Source: JAKASX01 sp035534495
Lineage (GTDB): Bacteria; Acidobacteriota; Terriglobia; Acidiferrales; UBA7541
Direction of reading: 5' to 3'
Assembly (NCBI GenBank): GCA_035534495.1
Contig: DATLRW010000052.1
Span: 29,127 to 93,126 of the forward strand
DNA: 64,000 nucleotides
A program made the position numbers and the translations under genes. Of the stretch, positions 59,103 through 64,000 are shown in pieces. Below the pieces are notes generated by a model, which ran no database searches, was not told the DNA's origin, and saw nothing but the letters and a program-made list of their open reading frames with translations. Each line of letters starts with the position of its first letter. Position 1 is the stretch's first letter.

Positions 59103-60860
59103 ATGAGTGGCAGCAGCAAAGGCGAAACCGTTGGGAGTAAGTCGGAGGGACCGCAGGGGGGCGCGCTGACGCTTTCTCAGGCGTTGGCAAAACAGATCAA
59201 GGCGTACGGAGCGAAATACATTTTCACGCTGACCGGCGCCCCGCAGGACCTGCTGATCGATTTGCAGAACCGTGAAAAGGTGCGCGTGGTGCTCGGGCGC
59301 AGCGAGCGATCGGCCTTCGCCATGGCCGACGCGTACGCGCGGGTCACCGGCCAACCGACGTTCGGCTTCGTGCAATACGGTCCCGGCGCCACGTATCTTC
59401 CCGCCTCTCTGGTCGACGCCTATTGGGCTTCGAGTCCGGTCATCGCGTTGAGCGGCACCACGAATACAAACACGCGTTACCTCTATGAGTATCAGGAGGT
59501 CGAGCAGACCTCGATGTTCCCGTCGATGACCAAATGGGCCGGGGATTTGCCGCAGCCCGAACGCATAGCCGACGTGATGCGCACGGTGGTGCGCACCGCC
59601 GTCAGCGGCGTACCCGGGCCGGCCTATCTCGGCATTCCGGCCGACTGGTTTGGCAAGAAGCTCGGCTCCGTCCCGGAGATATACGCCGAGGAGTCCTTCA
59701 CGAAGGTGGGCGGGCTGCGAGTGGCGCCGCTCGCGCAGGATGTCGAGCGGGCATTGGGACTGCTCGCCGGGGCCAGTCAGCCCGTGATCCTGGCCGGCGG
59801 GGGCGTGATGCTCTCGGATGCCTGGGGCGAGCTCACGGAGCTGGCGGAAACGTTGAACGTTCCCGTCGTCACGACCATGGCGGGCAAGGGAAGCATTGCC
59901 GATACGCATCCGCTCTCGGTCGGCGCGGCGGGCCGCTATTCGCGCAAGGTGGCGAATGAAACCCTTGGCGCGGCGGATTTCTGCCTGGCCATCGGCACCC
60001 GGTTGGGGGCGATGGGTACCGACGTTTTCAAGTATCCGCGCAAGGGCGCCCGCATTGTTCACATCGATCTGGACCCCACCTCCCTCGGCAGAACCTACCG
60101 GGAAGACGTGTCGATACAGGCCGATGCCCGCGTCGCCCTGGGCATGCTGCGCGAGGCCGCGCAGGCGTCCAAGCTGAACGGTGGCCGGTGGGCCGGGTGG
60201 ACGCAGGAAGTCCAGAACAACGTTGCCGCGTGGCACCGGGACGTCGAGCAGTTCTCGCGCCAATCCATGCTCGAAGGAAAGATCAATCCCTATCACATCA
60301 TGCGCCTGCTCGATCAGTACCTCACCGGCGACGACATGATTGTGGCCGATACGGGATACATGGCCGCCTGGGCGGCGACCGTGTTGCAGCAAAAGCAGGC
60401 TGGACGAAACACGCTGCGCGCGGCCGGCTCGCTCGGATGGGCCTTCCCGGCGACTTTCGGGGCGGCTCTGGCCGTGGAAGGCCGACGTCGGGTGTTCGGT
60501 CTCACGGGTGACGGAGGCGCCGGTTATCACCTGATGGATTTCGAGACGGCGATGCGCCTCAAGATTCCCGCCGTGCAGATCGTGATGAATAACTCCACGC
60601 TGGCCTTCGAATACCACGTGCAGAAATACGTGATCAACGAAATGTGCCTGGAAGCCAGCGAATTTATCGATCAGCCCTTTGCCGAAATCGCCCGCGCCTT
60701 CGGCGGCTTCGGGGAGCGCGTCACCAGCGCCGACCAGTTCCTGCCGGCCCTGCGGCGGGCGGAGGAATCCGGCAAACCCGCCATCATCGACGTGGTGGTC
60801 AGCGCCGAGCTGCCGCCCCCGGTGACGCGGTACGAAAAGGCGGGCCTGCGCAAGATCTGA
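59103..60860 (+). CDS. Thiamine-diphosphate-dependent enzyme (decarboxylase/acetolactate synthase-like)
   Basis: A 585-residue ThDP enzyme with the three usual domains. The N-terminal catalytic Glu is in GRSERSAFAMADAYAR. The central domain contains VILAGGGVMLSDAWGEL, and the cofactor motif GDGGAGYHLMDFET...MNN is at the C-terminus. GGAGGAGG lies just upstream of ATG 59103, 56 bases after the cyclase gene. The sequence is closer to benzoylformate/oxalyl-CoA decarboxylase-like proteins than to the large subunit of acetolactate synthase, and no small subunit is nearby. The likely reaction is decarboxylation or ligation of a 2-oxo acid made by the pathway. Confidence 0.88.
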   Translation: MSGSSKGETVGSKSEGPQGGALTLSQALAKQIKAYGAKYIFTLTGAPQDLLIDLQNREKVRVVLGRSERSAFAMADAYARVTGQPTFGFVQYGPGATYLPASLVDAYWASSPVIALSGTTNTNTRYLYEYQEVEQTSMFPSMTKWAGDLPQPERIADVMRTVVRTAVSGVPGPAYLGIPADWFGKKLGSVPEIYAEESFTKVGGLRVAPLAQDVERALGLLAGASQPVILAGGGVMLSDAWGELTELAETLNVPVVTTMAGKGSIADTHPLSVGAAGRYSRKVANETLGAADFCLAIGTRLGAMGTDVFKYPRKGARIVHIDLDPTSLGRTYREDVSIQADARVALGMLREAAQASKLNGGRWAGWTQEVQNNVAAWHRDVEQFSRQSMLEGKINPYHIMRLLDQYLTGDDMIVADTGYMAAWAATVLQQKQAGRNTLRAAGSLGWAFPATFGAALAVEGRRRVFGLTGDGGAGYHLMDFETAMRLKIPAVQIVMNNSTLAFEYHVQKYVINEMCLEASEFIDQPFAEIARAFGGFGERVTSADQFLPALRRAEESGKPAIIDVVVSAELPPPVTRYEKAGLRKI

Positions 60861-60945
60861 ACACGGGGCAATCCTCAACCCACGTATTGAAATGCTGGCG
60901 GGTTCGTTGCGCCGGCCTGTTCGTTCCGAGAGGAGAGCAGAGGCG

Positions 60946-62325
60946 ATGCTGGAGCATCTGGAAAGGCAGACCAGACTGACCGGGAACCAGTATCGCCTCC
61001 TCTTCGTGGCAGTTCTCGGCGTCATGTTGGAGTTCTACGACTTGTTCATGGTCGGGTTTGTGCTCGCCTTCATCGCCGGCCCATGGAAGATCACCTACGG
61101 CGAGTCGGCCATCATTCTTCTCACATCCGGTGTGGGGGCCATATTCGGCGCCATGATGTGGGGTTGGCTGGCGGACCGCATCGGACGGCGTAAAACATTG
61201 ATGGCCACGGTGATCAACTTTTCGGTCGCCACGGGGATCATGGTATTTACGCCGACAGGGGGATGGCAGTTCCTCAGCGTGTTTCGTTTCTTTGTCGGGT
61301 TCGGAGTCGGAGGGCTCTACTGCGTCATTGTCCCTCTGGTTCAGGAGTTCATCTCGACGTCGAAGCGAGGCCTGGTCAGCGGACTGGTCACGGCCGCCGT
61401 ACCGCTGGGCATTGGGCTGGGCTCGGTTCTGGGGGCTTTCCTGGCGCCGGTGATCGGCTGGCGAGGGTTGTTCGCCGTGGGCTTGTGTCCGGCGCTGATG
61501 ACTTTGCTGATGCGCTCCTGGGTGCCGGAATCGCCGCTCTGGCTGATGCGGATGGGCCGTTTTGATGAGGCCCGCCGCTCGCTGGCCTGGGCGCTCGAGA
61601 TGGATCCCGAGAAGATTCAGCTCCCCGCAGTTCCGGAAAAACCCAAACGTCCTCCATGGCGGGAGGTGTTTAAGTACCCGCGCAGCCTTGCCGTCTCCTG
61701 TCTGGGCAATCTGGGCGCCCAAACGGGGATTTACGGCCTCACGCTGTGGGTGCCCACGCTTTTTGTGGAAGTGCTCAATGTTTCCCCGGAGAGGGCCGCG
61801 TATTTGATGATGTATTGCGGGGCCAGCGCCATCTGCGGCCGCGTTCTGTTTTCGTACCTCTCGGAAGCGATCGGCCGCCGGCTTTCGGGAGGCTTGGTGG
61901 GCGCCGGGGCGGCCGTGACGGTTATTTTCGCCGGCTACATGCATAGCGTCTATTGGGGCGGGGTGTCGGCCTTCTGGCTGCTGCTCGTGCTGGCCTACAT
62001 TTTTGCCGATGGCTCATTTGCCATCGTGGGGCCCTATGCCGCGGAGGTATGGCCGGCGGGTCTGCGGGCCAGCGGCATGGGCTTTGCTTACGGTTTTGGC
62101 GGCATCGGGAAGATCATCGGTCCGCTGGGGCTGGCGCTCATCGCCGGTTCCTCGCACATCGTTGCGCCGCAAGCCTCCACGAGCCGGATTATCCCCGCCT
62201 TTATTTACCTGGGCGCCTGGTACGCCATGGCGGGCTTTGTCTACCTGTTCTTCGGGATTGAAACCAGGGGGCGCACGTTCGAACAGATCGAAACCGATCT
62301 GGTCCAGGCGGGCGGCAACAAGTAA
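60946..62325 (+). CDS. MFS transporter, aromatic acid:H+ symporter-like
   Basis: A 459-residue carrier of the AAHS/sugar-porter group. The membrane helix VMLEFYDLFMVGFVLAF carries the conserved acidic residue used for proton coupling, the loop motif is GWLADRIGRRKTLM, and PESPLWLMRMGRFDEARRSL follows helix 6. GAGGAGAGC lies about ten bases before ATG 60946. It is the third gene of the operon, 85 bases behind the ThDP enzyme, and probably imports the acid that the two enzymes degrade. Confidence 0.9.
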   Translation: MLEHLERQTRLTGNQYRLLFVAVLGVMLEFYDLFMVGFVLAFIAGPWKITYGESAIILLTSGVGAIFGAMMWGWLADRIGRRKTLMATVINFSVATGIMVFTPTGGWQFLSVFRFFVGFGVGGLYCVIVPLVQEFISTSKRGLVSGLVTAAVPLGIGLGSVLGAFLAPVIGWRGLFAVGLCPALMTLLMRSWVPESPLWLMRMGRFDEARRSLAWALEMDPEKIQLPAVPEKPKRPPWREVFKYPRSLAVSCLGNLGAQTGIYGLTLWVPTLFVEVLNVSPERAAYLMMYCGASAICGRVLFSYLSEAIGRRLSGGLVGAGAAVTVIFAGYMHSVYWGGVSAFWLLLVLAYIFADGSFAIVGPYAAEVWPAGLRASGMGFAYGFGGIGKIIGPLGLALIAGSSHIVAPQASTSRIIPAFIYLGAWYAMAGFVYLFFGIETRGRTFEQIETDLVQAGGNK

Positions 62326-62469
62326 ATGGGCGAATATCGAGTGTGGCCGGCAGGGGCGAATGGGCTGGTAGCGGGGAAGGTCCAGGGGGTCCTCGTTTTA
62401 CTGGACTCTCCCAGATAGAACCCTTAAAGTCTTGCTTGGCGCCGATGCCACGCCTCGCGCGCAGAGGAC

Positions 62470-63768
62470 ATGCATATGCAGACGCCGCTTTCTTTTGCCC
62501 ATCCGCGGGACGAGATCCTGCACACGATTGAGCGGATTTACCGGTATGGGATGACGACGATCTCCGGCGGCAACGTGTCCTTGCGGGAAGACAACGGGGA
62601 CATCTGGATTACGCCGTCGCAGATCGACAAAGGCGGATTGCGGCGCGACGATATCGTCTGCGTCCGATGCGACGGGCATATCGAGGGCCCCCATCCACCC
62701 TCCTCGGAGCTTCCGTTTCACCGGGAGATCTACCAAGCCAGGCCCGACATCCGCGCCATTGTCCACGCGCATCCCGCCGCCCTGGTGGCTTTCAGTTTGA
62801 TTCGCGAAGTGCCGAATACGCGCCTGCTGCCCCAAGCCAGCCTGGTGTGCCGGGAGGTCGGATTTGCCGGTTACGAGCTGCCGGGCAGTGTGGCCTTGGG
62901 CCGCAGCCTGGCGGGCACCTTTCGCCGGGGTTATGACTGCGTCATTCTGGAGAACCACGGCGTGGCCATTGGGGGAAGCGATCTCAGCGAGGCCTTCTGC
63001 CGCTTCGAAACCCTGGAGTTCGTTTGCCGGACAATCGTCAAGGCAACGACCCTGGGGTCGGTGCGTTACCTGACCGAGGAACAGATCGACCTCCCCTTGC
63101 GTCGCCTCCGGCATCTGCCGGATTTCCCGAGCGAGACCCCTTCCAGCGCCGAAAGGGAGCTGCGGCGGCTGCTCTTCGAATTCGTGCACAGGGCCTATCA
63201 CCAGCGGCTCTTCATCAGCACGGAAGGGAGTTTCTCGGCGCGGCTCGATGAGGACTCCTTCCTGGTTACGCCTCATCAGGCCGATCGCGGCATGCTTCAT
63301 GCCCGGGACTTCGTGCTCGTGCGGAGCGGAAAGTCCGAAACGGGGAAGCTGGCCAGTTGGGCGGCCGGGGTCCATGAGGCCATTTATCGGGAACATTCCG
63401 AAGTCAAAGCGATCATCAACGCCTACCCGGTGAACGCGACCGCCTTCAGTGTGACGGATTCGGTTCTGGACACGAGAACGATCCCGGAAAGTTACGTCGT
63501 GCTTCGCCATGTCGGCCGGATCCCCTTCGGCTTGCAGTTCGAGAACAGGGAGGCGATTGCCAGAAGTGTCTCGGCGGATCAGCCGATCGTTCTGCAGGAA
63601 AATGACGGGGTGCTCATTACGGGCAGCGGCGTTCTGGAGGCGTACAACCGCCTGGAAGTGCTCGAAAGCACGGCCGAAGCCTTGTTCAATGCGCGCGCGA
63701 TCGGCACCATGGCGCCGATGTCCGACGACACGATTCGCGAGCTGGAACGGTCCCACCTCAATAGCTGA
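62470..63768 (+). CDS. Tandem class II aldolase/adducin-domain protein, second domain degenerate
   Basis: A 432-residue protein with two class II aldolase domains. The first (residues 10-215) has the catalytic acid Glu80 (SSELPFHREIY) and metal ligands His99, His101 (VHAHPAA) and His163 (ENHGVAI). The second (about 225-430) keeps the fold pattern (STEGSFSARL, SGVLEAYNRLEVLESTAE), but its HxH is Asn-Ala-Tyr at 318-320 and the last His is Asp380 (QENDGV). The first half would cleave a hydroxy-oxo acid or decarboxylate it; the second is probably structural or regulatory. It lies 144 bases after the MFS gene and may end that operon. Confidence 0.87.
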   Translation: MHMQTPLSFAHPRDEILHTIERIYRYGMTTISGGNVSLREDNGDIWITPSQIDKGGLRRDDIVCVRCDGHIEGPHPPSSELPFHREIYQARPDIRAIVHAHPAALVAFSLIREVPNTRLLPQASLVCREVGFAGYELPGSVALGRSLAGTFRRGYDCVILENHGVAIGGSDLSEAFCRFETLEFVCRTIVKATTLGSVRYLTEEQIDLPLRRLRHLPDFPSETPSSAERELRRLLFEFVHRAYHQRLFISTEGSFSARLDEDSFLVTPHQADRGMLHARDFVLVRSGKSETGKLASWAAGVHEAIYREHSEVKAIINAYPVNATAFSVTDSVLDTRTIPESYVVLRHVGRIPFGLQFENREAIARSVSADQPIVLQENDGVLITGSGVLEAYNRLEVLESTAEALFNARAIGTMAPMSDDTIRELERSHLNS

Positions 63769-64000
63769 CGAGCCGGCCCTCCGCGCGATTTTCAACCGGC
63801 CCCTAACCCCTTCTTCTCCCATTCGCCGAATGCAAAAGTCATCGACCGCAGGCCAGCCCCGGCGACGCCGAACGGTACATCATCAGCAGCCGGGGCCTAC
63901 CCGTCGCGGGAGGTCATGACCTGCCCCCGTTTTCCGCGCAGTCGATCATACGACACCTGCCGAATCTGAGCGCACCGCTTCCGATCCCGAAGGAGGGCCG
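63769..64000. other. Window end, no gene recognised
   Basis: The last 232 bases hold no supported frame. The final bases (GAAGGAGGG) look like a Shine-Dalgarno and may precede a gene beyond the window. Confidence 0.35.

Noticed and set aside
1..64000. CRISPR arrays, phage genes or toxin-antitoxin pairs
   Set aside because: No regularly spaced repeats, phage structural genes or recognisable toxin-antitoxin pair were seen on reading the window.

Overview
The window is about 64 kb of high-GC bacterial chromosome. It most resembles a member of the Acidobacteriota (inference). The support is fragments with the C-terminal pattern of the large Oar-like TonB-dependent receptors abundant in that phylum, several DinB-family proteins, numerous ACS-type MFS carriers and secreted beta-propeller proteins. 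No rRNA or marker set is present to settle the taxonomy.

Layout. 1-8.2 kb is housekeeping on the plus strand: frr (cut by the window edge), hemE, hemY, cysS, a class III aminotransferase, a methyltransferase, a YraN-family protein and a GalT-family protein. 8.4-12.1 kb is a compact regulatory module: an ECF sigma factor with its overlapping anti-sigma gene, diverging from a DinB gene, a flavodiiron-type metallo-beta-lactamase protein and a second DinB gene. Two copies of a 33-bp inverted repeat lie in its control regions. 12.2-14 kb holds a CrtI-like oxidoreductase and a selenocysteine tRNA (anticodon UCA). 14.2-18.05 kb holds two ACS-family MFS carriers around an isocitrate lyase/PEP mutase family enzyme.

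18.05-25.2 kb is an eroded accessory block on the minus strand, visibly lower in GC. Intact DUF302, peroxiredoxin, zinc alcohol dehydrogenase, DUF4440 and carboxymuconolactone decarboxylase genes are mixed with a receptor remnant, an SDR/RidA chimera, an AraC gene with an in-frame stop and a cupin fragment. Its right edge carries a second, deleted copy of the 3' end of the MFS gene that forms its left edge. 25.3-41.4 kb is a catabolic and transport region: AtuA-like protein plus DUF4387, two near-identical TauE/SafE genes 13 kb apart, LysR, MFS, class V aminotransferase, two secreted propellers, a lipocalin-like protein, an M24 peptidase-like enzyme and a 2-hydroxyacid dehydrogenase. A decayed IS4-family element sits here between the two ends of a broken receptor gene.

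41.4-57.5 kb holds envelope and general functions: a GT39-like membrane protein, a metallophosphoesterase, an orphan Flp pilin, a MoxR-VWA-redoxin operon, a TPR protein, a hotdog thioesterase, an alpha/beta hydrolase lacking its catalytic residues, a 1171-residue membrane-anchored coiled-coil protein, a third DinB protein, a second DUF4440 protein, a flavin reductase and a CapA-like protein. 58-63.8 kb is a plus-strand catabolic operon with a good promoter: cyclase/kynurenine-formamidase family, ThDP enzyme, AAHS-type MFS carrier and a tandem class II aldolase whose second domain has lost all its metal ligands.

No CRISPR array, prophage or rRNA operon was seen. The observations most worth following are the sigma/DinB/flavodiiron module with its repeated operator-like motif, the selenocysteine tRNA, the giant coiled-coil protein, the recombined accessory block and the two catabolic clusters.
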